Origin: Abelmoschus esculentus
Taxonomy: Eukaryota; Streptophyta; Magnoliopsida; Malvales; Malvaceae
NCBI GenBank assembly: GCA_035048815.1
Contig: JAUCBN010000039.1
Span: 1,408,501 to 1,472,500, forward strand
Direction: 5' to 3'
Length of the DNA: 64,000 nt
Shown here: piece after piece, positions 1 to 11,158 of the stretch
Layout: every line of letters begins with the position of its first letter
How positions within the stretch are numbered: the first letter of the stretch is position 1
The notes under the pieces: generated by a model
Databases searched by the model: none
What the model was told of the DNA's origin: nothing
Seen by the model: only the letters and a program-made list of their open reading frames with translations
Made by a program: the position numbers and the translations under genes

Positions 1-43
1 TATAGCTTGAAAACCTACTAAGTTTATGTTTTGTTTTCCCTAG

Positions 44-2215
44 TTTGGAATACTGGGCTTTCGAGCTTCTTGTGTTGTTTGCAGGGTTGATGCCTCAGTC
101 GGAATTAAGTACTTCATTGATTGCAATGTGGTAAGCAAATCTATGTTATTAATAAAGGGGTAAACTACATTATTAGTACTTAAAGTTTTAGGATACTTTC
201 AGTTTAGTCACCTATTTTTTAATTAATATTCATTATGGTTATAGTATTTTTTTAAAAGATTAAATTTACAAATGACAACAGCTGCTGCAAAGTCTGAGTT
301 TTCGATGTTATCGATCAATCCTAACGATGGAAAGCTTTGTTTAGCTAGAGAATTAACATAGTTCGATTTCAAGCTTATCTAATGGTTGATAACGATAAAT
401 CGAAAAGTTTTAGCTTTTAGTTCCGATTTGGATTTAAAAAGATAGACATGTTTTTTCGACGAGTTTGAACTGAAAAAAAAAAAAGAGAAGGAGAAAAAGA
501 TTAGTTTATTGATCTTTACGATCGGAGAAATCATCGAACGATGAAAGGAAGTGATGGTCCAGTCAAAAATAAAGCTAAAACCTTTTGATTTGTCATTGTT
601 AACCATTATATCAGCTTGAAAATAAACCATTAACAATGTATTCTCAGTGTTGAAATTGATCGACGATTGTCCCATACATCGAAAACTCATCCTTTGCCGC
701 AGTTGTCAATTTGAAAAATTATTAGTTTTTGAGAAGAATACTTTAACGTACATTGATCGTAATAAAAATGAATTAAAAGTTTAGTGATTGTATTGCAAGT
801 TTTAAAAGTTTAATGACTAAAATGAAAGTATCATAAAAGTTTAAGGTCTACTAGTGTAGTTTACCCTAATAAAATAAAATATTACACAAATTGTATTAAA
901 TGTTTGATGAAATTCATCTCATTTCAATAGTTTTAAAGCTTTTGCCATGATGAAAACTTTTCTTCTCTTCTTTCAAGTGTGAATACAGAAGCAATTGCCT
1001 ACATGATAACTTATGGCCTTAGTGCTACCGCAAGGTAAGTTCAATTAATTTATAAATATCAATCTTCATCTATTAACACATTTCTTAAATTATAACTGTA
1101 AATCATATGATACAGCACAAGGGTTTCAAATGAGTTAGGAGCCGGGCATCCAACTCGCCAAGAACGCCATGGCTGTCACCCTCAAGCTCTCAATCCTTCT
1201 CGCACTTGCAATCGTCCTTGTTCTGGGATTCGGCCATAATATCTGGGCTGCTTTCTTTAGCAACAGTCCTTTAATAATAAAACAATTTGCTTCAATGACA
1301 CCCTATCTTTTAATCTCCATAACCATAGATTCTTTCCAGGGTGTCCTATCAGGTATTATTATAATTCCACTTTGAATTTTGTCATCAATGGTAAAGTAAA
1401 AGCATAGGTTCAAAACTGATCTTTGAAGTTGAACATGTTCATAAATGTTTGCAGGGGTGGCTAGAGGAAGTGGTTGGCAGCTATTGGCAGCATGGGTTAA
1501 CATGGGGACTTTCTATTTCATTGGAATGCCAATTTCAGGCTTACTTGCATTCAAATTCAAGTTTTATGCTAAGGTAATTCATAATTAATTAATCATGGAA
1601 AGTAGTTTTATTATTCTTATTGATGTCACATAAGTTCACTAGTACTGTTCGGTCGGAGTTTTTTTCTTTTCGATTCCGTTAAGAGTTATAATAGGTTCAC
1701 AAGAAAATATTTGAACTTATTGTTGGGAGGAGGTGATCGAAAAATAATTACTTTCATTCATTCTAGTACATGCATTCACTAAATTCATTCACGTATCTAA
1801 ACATACATGTAGTTGGGTATATATTTGTATATCCGCGTTTGCGTTGTATGTCGAGGGGAATCGATTTTTATTTTTATTTTTTTGCTCGAGTATTGGGTGT
1901 ATGACGTGGTTTGATTTTGTGTTTTAATGTATCATTGTATACTTAAATTTGATTTGTTTTCGGACTTTTCCTACTGTTATAATGTGTATTTTTATTAATA
2001 AAAATATTTTTTTTACAGAAAAAATATCATCAAATATTTACTTGTCTATTAATTTACTCTAATTTTATGACATTATTTTTCAGGGTTTGTGGATAGGCTT
2101 AATATGTGGTCTCTCCTGTCAAGCTGGTGCCCTCTTATTGATTACTACGTGCAGAAAATGGATTAAAATTGAAATTGCAGAAGAAATTGAAACGGAAACC
2201 AGAAATTTTGTGTAA
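44..2215 (+). CDS. MATE (DETOXIFICATION) efflux transporter, 3' part, frameshifted
   Basis: Five exons are readable: 44-130, 978-1034, 1116-1352, 1455-1573 and 2084-2215 (stop TAA). The 5' exons lie outside the window. Translation gives the C-terminal half of a plant MATE antiporter: EYWAFELLVL, then TRVSNELGAG, AMAVTLKLS, QGVLSG, VARGSGWQ and GLWIGLICGLSCQAG, with several hydrophobic membrane spans. Family knowledge: these proteins export flavonoids, alkaloids or other organic compounds across vacuolar or plasma membranes by proton exchange. Exon 1116-1352 changes frame near 1150-1160: ELGAGHPT is in one frame and AKNAMAVTLKLS in another. Its length (237) also disagrees with the phases of its neighbours, so there is a net +1 or -2 indel. 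Either a recent null allele or a sequence error; the substrate cannot be inferred. Confidence 0.85.
150..156. repeat. Target-site duplication (left) of fold-back element
   Basis: TAATAAA directly precedes the element and is repeated directly after it at 867-873. Confidence 0.6.
157..866. mobile_element. Fold-back (long inverted repeat) non-autonomous DNA transposon in MATE intron
   Basis: The ends are inverted copies of each other (GGGTAAACTACA at the left, TGTAGTTTACCC at the right). The inversion continues inwards: 263-320 mirrors about 655-715, and about 350-440 mirrors about 560-640, so almost the whole 710 bp folds into one imperfect hairpin. The heptamer TAATAAA flanks both ends as a likely target-site duplication. 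It lies inside the MATE intron 131-977. The 103-codon minus-strand reading frame inside it has no recognisable domain. Confidence 0.75.
867..873. repeat. Target-site duplication (right) of fold-back element
   Basis: TAATAAA, a direct copy of 150-156. Confidence 0.6.
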
Positions 2216-2589
2216 TTAATCTTATAGTAAAAACTGAAAAACATTTCTACTGTCTAGTTTTGGACAAGAAGAATGGAAATTTCATATGCGTAGTACTTTT
2301 TTAAGATTTATAATTAATTATTGTCTGTGTATATATACTTATACATTAAAAAAATATAATGGATCACTTAGAGACGAAGCCGAGACTTTGAAAGTGCCAT
2401 AAGTATTACTTTCAGTCTGTTGAAGTTAAATGTGGCATAAAAAAAAATTAAATGACAAAGGAAAATATAATTTTTTTATAAATAAAATATGAAATCGTTA
2501 TACAAGTACATCAAACGAGTATAAGTCTTTTATCCTATAATCATGCTTATTTCTATGCCTCATCCAAATCATAAAAAACACACCCTACC
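2216..2589. other. AT-rich spacer, MATE 3' flank
   Basis: Non-coding AT-rich DNA that includes the likely MATE 3' UTR. No feature recognised. Confidence 0.5.
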
Positions 2590-3046
2590 TCTATTTCTCT
2601 AAATTTCAACCATAGTTTGGTCCTAACAGGATATGCACGTACTATTTTCCAAGCGCTATCAGTAGCGATTGTTGAAAGTCATGCTTTCTATGCGGCTATT
2701 CTTTTTGCATTAGATCACAGTTGGCCGAAGGTTGTTATTAAGGGAGACGTTGTAAATGTGGTGAACCAGCTACAATCGAGAACCCAAGGTAGATCAGCAT
2801 TGGCACAAAGCATGAGCGAGGCGAGGGAGCTATTTCAACGGCATCATCATCTATCGGTTGCCTTTATTCATCGTTCAACTAATAAGACAGCACATACTTT
2901 GGCACACTGGGCATTTAATGATCAACAATGTAATTATTTTTATTTTGAATGTCCAAATTGTATTGAACAAATTATAATTGATGATGCTATTAATGGATAA
3001 TCTTAGTGGGATTTTTAACTAGGCCTAATTTTCTTTCAAAAAAAAA
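2590..3046 (+). pseudogene. LINE-derived RNase H domain remnant
   Basis: An open frame at about 2617-3000 (no ATG; the first in-frame start-like codon is TTG) encodes a plant RVT_3-type RNase H fold. Recognisable pieces are ESHAFYAAI, VVIKGDVVNVVNQL and the C-terminal FIHRSTNKTAHTLA. In this family the acidic residues E (VESHA) and D (KGD), together with NKTAH, line the active site. It is followed by the stop TAA, about 38 bp of trailer and an A-run at 3039-3047, as expected for the 3' end of a 5'-truncated non-LTR retrotransposon. No reverse transcriptase remains upstream and no target duplication was found. A free-standing domesticated RNase H-like gene is less likely because a proper start is missing. 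Confidence 0.7.
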
Positions 3047-3060
3047 TCTAACTATAACCC

Positions 3061-3102
3061 ATAACCTTAAATCCTAAACCCTAAACTTTAAACCCTAAAT
3101 TT
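3061..3102. repeat. Degenerate telomere-like CCCTAAA repeats
   Basis: About five imperfect units of the plant telomere heptamer (CCTTAAAT, CCTAAAC, CCTAAACTTTAAA, CCCTAAA) stand just after the LINE remnant. Too short and degenerate for a real interstitial telomere block. Confidence 0.5.
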
Positions 3103-3605
3103 ATTAATTTAAAATAAGAACATTAACGGAGATACAATAAAAAAAATATACGATTTGTATCCGCATCAAACACGGAAGTCACGGAACAAAAGAACATTTT
3201 AGACAAAATTTAAATCATATATCTATTAAGACACATGTTATAACAAAATAAACGAACTTAATACCTAATTTGATCACCAACACCAGAAGCACAGCATAAA
3301 CATGTCATTCAACAACAACAACAAAAGACAGAGACATTCTAAACACAACATAAAAACTGTCCCAACAATATTTTGTTTTATTTAAAAAAGAAAAATCGCT
3401 TACAGACACACTCTAAAAACAACATTAGACACATGTTATAACAAAATGTTTAGGTTTGTTGAAAATGGTGATCATCTTCTGTCAATCAAACAAAATTAAT
3501 TGATTACAGTTAAATAAGTTGTAATAACTTTAAATTTAGTTGTTTATAAACGTTTCTTCAACGATAATTTGTTTAAATGAAAAAAAAAAGAATTTGAAAT
3601 TCCAT

Positions 3606-3613
3606 TATATAAA
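3606..3613 (+). promoter_or_regulatory. TATA box of SCPL copy 1
   Basis: TATATAAA lies about 80 bp upstream of the ATG. The same box sits at nearly the same distance before copies 2, 3 and 4, inside a conserved upstream block of roughly 350-420 bp. Confidence 0.65.
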
Positions 3614-3692
3614 TTCTCTGCATAATTGTAAATCAAACCATTGAAATAATCAAACATTTTAAAGTGTCCTAAGATATTTCTATCCATTCTTA

Positions 3693-6139
3693 ATGGGTAC
3701 CGAGGGATTCATAAATGCCATTTATTATTTGATATTTGGTGGTATTGTTGGATACCATTTGAATGATCAAATTGGCATGCTGCCCGGACAACCCAATGTT
3801 AATTTCAGACAATTTTCTGGATATATCAACGTTGATTCAAATACTAACAAAAGTCTCTTCTATTATTTTATTGAAACCGAAAACGATCCATTAAATCAAC
3901 CTCTCACTATTTGGTTATCCGGAGGTCAGTTACATCTTCAATTTCTCCTTTACTAAAACAAAAATTCTCAGGGGAAAAAGATTGTAGATACAAAAATTTA
4001 AATATCTAAACCTATGAAATGTCATCTATTGCGAATGATTATGAATCCATTGAACTAAATCTCGAGTTATTCAGTTTTTAGGACCAGGTTGCAGTTCTGT
4101 CGGAGATAGCTTTGTTGGTGTTGGTCCTTTCATTACTACAAGCAATGCTCATGGCCTCGAGAGAAATCCTTATGCTTGGAACAAAAGTTAGTTTTTCTTT
4201 TTTTCTTTTTCCCTTAAAATTTACACGTACGTATATTGTTTGATATCAAATTAACAGAATTAACGTTTTTATATATAAATTTTAGTGTCAAATATGTTGT
4301 TTATCGATTCACCTGTTGGGACTGGATGGTCGTATTCAGACATAAAACGTGATTACGAAGGTGGAGATTCTAGTACAAGTATGATCACATCAAAACTCAA
4401 TTCTCCCTCTTATGTCTATATTAAAAAATAAATAGATGTGGCAATTCATAATTTCCCTTTCAATTTTTTTACAGATGATGTTTTAGTTGCATTCCTGCTG
4501 GAATGGTTTGAAAAGTTCCCAATTTTTAAATATAGAGATTTATTTATCGGGGGAACAAGCTATGCAGGTATTTCGGTGTATTTATAATTAAAATAATTAA
4601 CTAACATGTTTTAACCGAACTAATTGAACCGACTTAATATTTGAAATATTTTAAAAAATAATATGTATAAAAGTTGGTTAAGTTATAAAACTTATAACTG
4701 ATAATTATCAACTTAATCATTTCGAATTGATCACAAACTGACTTAACTAATTAAGATCAAAAGTGTTGGTTAAGTCAGTTTGGATAAATTTTTGTTATCA
4801 TATAATTATGACATTTATTATTCTTTTAGGACACTTCGTGCCCAACTTCGCCAAGACATTACTTCAACACAACAACCAATCAAAGAATTACGATTTTAAT
4901 CTCAGAGGAATAGCAGTAAGCAAGCACTAGATTTGATAATTCTGTTTATTTCTGTCAATACAATATTGGTTTATGATTTTTAATGTTTAAATATATAGTT
5001 GGGAAATCCAGTCCTTCGGTTGAAGTTAGAGATTCTTGCGGAACATGAATTATATGCGTCGAAAGGGATGATTCCTAAGAATTTGTATAAACAAATTTTG
5101 AAACAATGTTCTGAAATTAACGAAGACAATTATTCCGTTGCACCGTGGTCTCAATCATGCCTACGGTCCATGAGGAAATCTGTAATGATTGCTTTTAATG
5201 TAACTTCGGTTCATGAAGCTGAGAAAAGACAATTTGATTTTCATCGTACCCCATGTGATGGAAAAATAGAAGATCTTATCGCAGGAAAAGAGGTATATAT
5301 AGTAGATAATTAAATATTTGGTTGAGTTCAAAATAAAAAATATGTCAATTGATATTTCGTGTCTCAGGTTACTAAAATCACCGATGAAGTAGATATGTGT
5401 ATTCCTTCTAGGACGGATTTCTATTTTAACATTCCCAAAGTTCAAAAAGCTTTTCGTGGAAACCGTACCAACTTGAGGTATCCATGGATGAGTTGTTTCC
5501 CGTAAGTCAGATAAACACATCTTTAAACCTAAACTCATTAATTATTTTTCAAGGATTATACTGAAAATTTTCTTACAATATCTTTTATTTTATTTACTAG
5601 GCACAGTGGTCTCAATTACAGCTTATTTGATAAAGATATTGACATGCTTCCGACATTGAAGCAAATTCTCCAACAATCTATTCCTATTACAATATTCAGG
5701 TTGGGTTATGTTCTTACATGAACTTTTTCAAGAGTTTTGAATGAATAATGTATTAATATATGACTTACATTTTTTTTATTACAGTGGAGATGAAGATGGG
5801 GTTATCCCCATGATTGGAACCTTAAAACATGTTAAAAAGTTGGCCAAGGATATGAATATGAACTTGACCAAAAATGAAGCATGGCATCATGGGAACAAGG
5901 TTATTTATTTATTTTTATTAGTTTATTAATATAATTATTTTTGTAAATTTGATTTAAAATAAAATGATGATTATTAATTAAACTTTCAGGAAGGAGGGTG
6001 GTGGTATTCGTATGAAGATATATTGACTTTCCTAACAGTAAAAGGAGCTAATCACCATGTGCCATTTTCTAAACCATCACAAGCTTTGTTTATCTTCACA
6101 AATCATGTAATTTATCCATTGTATAAATTTAGTAAATAG
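3693..6139 (+). CDS. Serine carboxypeptidase-like protein, array copy 1
   Basis: Ten exons: 3693-3924, 4082-4186, 4286-4378, 4475-4567, 4830-4915, 4999-5292, 5368-5501, 5601-5699, 5785-5899, 5990-6139. Spliced length is 1401 bp, 466 aa, all open, within the usual SCPL size. The N-terminus has a weak hydrophobic segment (residues about 8-22) that may serve as a signal peptide. The framework of the SCPL40-45 group is clear: LPGQP, GYINVD, SLFYYF, GPGCSS, SPVGTGWSYS, GNPVLRL. The catalytic Ser is in GTSYAGHFVP, the Asp in SGDEDG and the His in GANHHVP. Classical peptidases have WLNGG, FxE-LGP and GESYAG; here these read WLSGG, FVGVGP and GTSYAG, so the residues that bind the substrate's C-terminal carboxylate are missing. 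Secreted or vacuolar location is inferred. It may be an altered hydrolase or acyltransferase. Confidence 0.88.
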
Positions 6140-7536
6140 TGTATTCGTTTGATATTTATGTATTTAAATAAATACTAATTGTGATTAGTGTATTTTATAT
6201 TTTAATAAAATCCAACATATTTATAAATTGTTTTCTTAGAAGATTTTGAATTATTTATTTATTTGTACTAGTATTACGATGATAATATTTTGAGTTAATT
6301 GCAACACCGTTCTCAAACTATGATCGTTATTCTAAATTATGACTATCATTCTAAATTATAATTCTCATTCTAATTATAAGTCTTCAAATTTTTAAATATT
6401 CTAATTTTATCTTTAAATTATTAAAATATGGTGATTAATACACCTTTACCTCCTGATGCTAAATAAAATTTGTATGTGTGCTTGACTTAGTGTAATGTAA
6501 TTTAAAAAAATAGAATAATTTCAAAAAAATAGAATAATTCAATTCAAAGAATGATCGAACAAAGTTTCACACAAACATGTCTTGTTAAAAAACTTTTCTA
6601 AACTTAAATGAAGAAAGATGCAACATGTCGATGTATTTGTTTGATTTGTAATGTATAATTAAAATACATGTTTTAAGCTTGAATTGCTTAAATGTTTGAA
6701 AAGGGATTTGATGTAGTAATCAGTGGTTTAAGGTTCAAGTTGATCCCCTTTGATGATTGTGTAATATTTGAGACCATGGTTATAAAGCGCTAGCTCATCA
6801 ATGAATAATTTTTATCGAAGAATCACTTTATATCTCCTTATAAAATTCTTCTAACCTAATAAACTTTAAAACGTAACACTACCATCTTGTATCGTATTGA
6901 GTCAGTAACTTTGATTTATTCGTTTTGATTTTAATGTATAATATTATATTCAGAGTTCCTCTTTTATGATATTTAAATACCGATTTATTTTCTAATTACT
7001 ATGATTTTATATTTATTAATTATTTTAAATGAATTAAATATTTTGGAAATTTCAGGAGCGATTCGATTGTGACTCCTTGAATCCGCTAGAATTTTTGATC
7101 CGGATTTATGGAATTAAATTTTGAACAAATTATTTTGTAACAAATGAATATATGTTGCTCTAATAAAATGTCTAGATGTTTATAACTAAATAAGCGAACC
7201 CCAAACCTGTTTACAGACATATGCTATTCACCAAGAAAAAAACAAATTAAAAAGAAAAACACACTCTAAACTCAACATAAAAACTGTCCCAACAATATTT
7301 TCTTTAATTAAAAAAAAAGAGAGAGAAAAAAACTGCCTACAGACACACTCTATAAACACAACATAAGACACATGTCATAACAAAAAGTTGAAAATGGTTA
7401 TAGGAGGATATTATTTTCTTGTCAAGAAAACAGAAATAATTGATTACACTTCCATACGTTATAATAACTTTAAATTTACTTGTCTCCAACAGTATTTTGT
7501 TTAATTCTTAACCCAAAAACCGTCCTGAAATTTCAT
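6140..7536. other. SCPL intergenic duplicated unit (copies 1-2)
   Basis: Non-coding. The first part is copy 1's 3' flank, which recurs after copies 2 and 3 (motifs such as GAGTTAATTGCAACAC and tracts of TTCTAAATTATGA). The stretch around 6650-6790 recurs at about 14100-14220. The last 300 bp is the promoter block shared with the other copies. The duplicated unit is therefore about 3.5-3.9 kb and carries both flanks. Confidence 0.6.
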
Positions 7537-7544
7537 TATATAAA
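7537..7544 (+). promoter_or_regulatory. TATA box of SCPL copy 2
   Basis: TATATAAA, 80 bp upstream of the ATG at 7624, in the shared promoter block. Confidence 0.6.
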
Positions 7545-7623
7545 TTCATTTATAATTGAAAATCAATCTATCACAATAATCAAACATTTTACGAGTCTCT
7601 TACAATAATTCTATCCATTCTTA

Positions 7624-9917
7624 ATGGGTTTAGGGGGGATCCTTAATACCATTTATTATTTCATATTTGGTGGTATTATTGGATACCATTTGAATGATCA
7701 AATTCGCATGTTGCCCGGACAACCCACTGTTAATTTCAGACACTTTTCTGGATACATCAACGTTGATTCAAATGAAAGTAGAAGTCTTTTCTATTATTTT
7801 GTTGAAGCCGAAAACGATCCATTGAATAAACCTCTTACTATTTGGCTATCCAGAGGTTAGTTACATCTTTAGTTTCTCCTTTACTAAAACAAGAATTCTC
7901 GGGGGAAAAGATTATAGATGTTAAAGTTTAAATCTCTAAACCTATGAAACATCATCTGTTGCGAATGATTATGAGTCAATTGAACTAAATTTCGAGTTAT
8001 TTTTTTCAGGACCAGGTTGCAGTTCAGTCGGAGATAGTTTTGTTGGTGTTGGTCCTTTCATTACTACAAACAATGCCCATGGCCTAAAGAGAAATCCCTA
8101 TGCTTGGAACAAAGGTTGGTTTTTCTCTCCCCCTAAAATTTACATATAAATATGTTTGATTTGATATCAATTTGACACATTCGAAATTTTGATATACAAT
8201 CGTAGTGTCAAATATGTTGTTTATCGATTCACCTGTTGGATCTGGATGATCATATTCAATCATAAGAAGTAATTATCAAGCCGGAGATTCTAATACAAGT
8301 ATGGTTACCCTAAAAACTGAATTTTCTCCAAATTTCTAATTAGAAAATAGAAAAAGTGACGATTCATAAAATTTCCTTTCATTTTTTGTACAGATGACGA
8401 TTTGCTTGCATTCTTACTGAAATGGTTTGAAAAGTATCCAATTTTCAAATATAGAGATTTATACATTGGAGGAACAAGCTATGCAGGTATTTCAATGTAT
8501 AATTATCCGATAAATATATCTTAACTAAACTAATTGAACCAATTTAATATTTCAAATATATTATTTTCTTAGGACACTTCGTGCCTAACTTCGCTAAGTC
8601 TTTACTCCAATACAACAATGAATCAAAGAAAAACGCATTTAATCTGAGAGGAATAGCGGTAAGCGAGCTTTAAATTTGATTGTTTTTATTTTATTTTGTG
8701 TCAAAACAATATTGATTTTCCTAATAATTTTAATGCCTTTTTAATGTTTACATATATAGTTGGGAAATCCTATCCTTCGGTTGAAGCTAGACATTCTTGC
8801 GGAATACGAATTATACGCGTCAAAAGGGATGATTCCTAACAAGTTGTACCAACAAATATTGAAACTTTGTTTTGGAATCGACGAAGACAACTATTCCGAC
8901 AATGTTGACCCATGGTCTGAATCATGCCATCGGCTCATAAGGAGATCGAAAATGATTGCATTTAATGTGACTTCGGTTGAAGAAGCTAAGAAAAAACAAT
9001 TTGATATCCGTCGTACCCTATGTGATGGAAAAATAAAAGATCTTATATCAAGAAAAGAGGTATATCAGATCTAGTGAATAATTACATATTCAATTAAATT
9101 CATACTAAAATTATGTTATTTGATATTTTGTGTCACAGGTAACTAAAATCACCGATGAAGTAGATATGTGTGTTCCTTTCCGGACGAATTTCTACTTTAA
9201 CATTCCCGAAGTTCAAAAAGCTTTTCGTGGAAACCGAACCAATTTGAGGTATCCATGGAAAAACTGTTTCCCGTAAGTGAAATAAAGACATCTTTAAACC
9301 TAAACTCATCAATTGTTTTCCAAGAATTATACCGAAACTTTTGTTATAATTTCTATTATTATTTACTAGGCATAGTGGTCTCAAGTACAACATATTTGAT
9401 AAAGATAATGACATGCTTCCGGAATTGAAGCAAATTCTCCAACAATCTGTTCCTATTACCATATTCAGGTTGGGTTATGTTCTTACATGAACTTTGTCAA
9501 GAGTTTTGAATGAATAATGTATTAATATATGACTTAAATATTTTATTACAGTGGAGATGAAGATGGGGCAATCCCCATGATTGGAACCTTAAAACATGTT
9601 AAAAAGTTGGCCAAGGATATGAATATGAATTTGACCAAAAATGAAGCATGGCATCATGAGAACAAGGTTATTTGTTTAAATATTTTTATTTTTTATTAGT
9701 TTTTTAATATAACTATTTTTGTAAATTGGAATTGAATTAAAATGATGATTATTAATTAAACTTGCAGGAAGGAGGGTGGTTGTATTCGTATGACGATTTA
9801 TTGACTTTCATAACAGTAAAAGGAGCTAATCACCATGTGCCATTTTCTAAACCATCACAAGCTTTGTTTATCTTCACAAATTATGTAACTTTCTCATCGT
9901 ATAAATTTAATAAATAG
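7624..9917 (+). pseudogene. Serine carboxypeptidase-like, array copy 2 (nonsense mutation)
   Basis: Exons match copy 1 in order and phase: 7624-7855, 8010-8114, 8206-8298, 8394-8486, 8573-8658, 8760-9059, 9139-9272, 9370-9468, 9552-9666, 9768-9917. They would give 468 aa. In exon 3 the conserved Trp codon of the SPVGSGWSYS motif is TGA at 8247-8249 (TGG in the other three copies). The stop lies before the catalytic Ser, so any product would be inactive. A second change turns the oxyanion motif WLSGG into WLSRG at the exon 1/2 border. All other exons and splice sites are intact, so inactivation looks recent. Ser (GTSYAG), Asp (GDEDG) and His (ANHHVP) codons remain. Confidence 0.88.
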
Positions 9918-11071
9918 TGTATTCGTATGATCGATATTTGAGTATTTAAATATATAATAATTGTGATTAATGTGTTTTTATTTTAATAAAATTCCACATA
10001 TTTATAAATTGTTTTCTAGAACATTTTGAATTATTTATATATTTGTATTAGTACCACGATGATAATATTTTGAGTTAACTGCAACACGTGTTCCCAAACT
10101 ATGGTACTCAATCTAAACTATGACTCTCGTTCTGAATTAATCTTCAAACACCATAATAGGCGCGTAGATTTTGAATACGTTGAGACGTTAAAATCATTTT
10201 CAGATATTTCAACTACATTTTAGAGTATTGTACTATTTTTTTAATAGGTACGTATAACATAACATCTTGTTTTATTTTTATCTCATCGATGAATGATTTT
10301 TATTGAAGAATCCTCTTATATCTCGTTAAAAAAAACTCTCTTAAAAGAAAGGAAAAATAGAGCATATAATAATATTCGAACTAACAAAGATGACACCTAT
10401 TAAAACTTTAAAACGCAGCACCTACCATCTTGTTTCGTACTGAATCAGTAACTTTGATTTATTCATTTTGATTTTGATGTATAATATTATATTCAGAGTT
10501 CCCCTTTTAAGATATTTAAATACTGATTTATTTTTTAATTAATATAAATTTATATTTGTTAATTGTTTTAAAAGGATTAAATATTTTAGAAATTCCAGAA
10601 GCGATTCGATTGTGACTCATTGAATCTATTCGATCTTTTGATTCGGATCTATGGTGTTAAATTTTGAACAAATTATTTTGTAACAAATGAATATATGTTG
10701 CTCCATTAATAAAATGTCTAGATGTTTATAAACAAAACAACAAAACGGTCCCAAATAAACCCCATACCTGATTACAGACATGCTATTCACCAAGAAAAAA
10801 CAAAAGACAAACACACTCTAAACTCAACATAAAAACTGTCCCCAACAATATTTTGTTTAATTAAAAAAAACTGCCTAGAGACACACTCTAAAAACAACAT
10901 GAGACACATGTCATAACAAAAAGTTGAAAATGGTGATAGGAGGATATTATTTTCTTGTCAAGCAAACAAAAATAATTGATTAAACTTAAATACGTTATAA
11001 TAATTTCAAATTCACTTGTCTCCAACAATATTTAGTTTAATTTTTAACCTCAAAATACCGTGAAATTTCAC
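9918..11071. other. SCPL intergenic duplicated unit (copies 2-3)
   Basis: Non-coding repeat of the spacer between copies 1 and 2, about 240 bp shorter, ending in the shared promoter block. Contains the motif ATAAAATGTCTAGATGTTTATA that is split by the retrotransposon in front of copy 4. Confidence 0.55.
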
Positions 11072-11079
11072 TATATAAA
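11072..11079 (+). promoter_or_regulatory. TATA box of SCPL copy 3
   Basis: TATATAAA, 80 bp upstream of the ATG at 11159, in the shared promoter block. Confidence 0.6.
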
Positions 11080-11158
11080 TTCACTCATAATTGTAAATCA
11101 ATCTATCAGAATAATCAAATATTTTAAGAGTCTCTTAAGATAGTTCTATCCATTCTTA

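Noticed and set aside
379..690. 103-codon minus-strand frame
   Set aside because: It lies wholly in the fold-back element and follows its palindrome; no domain.
2617..3000. Functional stand-alone RNase H gene
   Set aside because: No ATG at the start of the domain, no upstream exon found, and an A-run tail as in LINE remnants.
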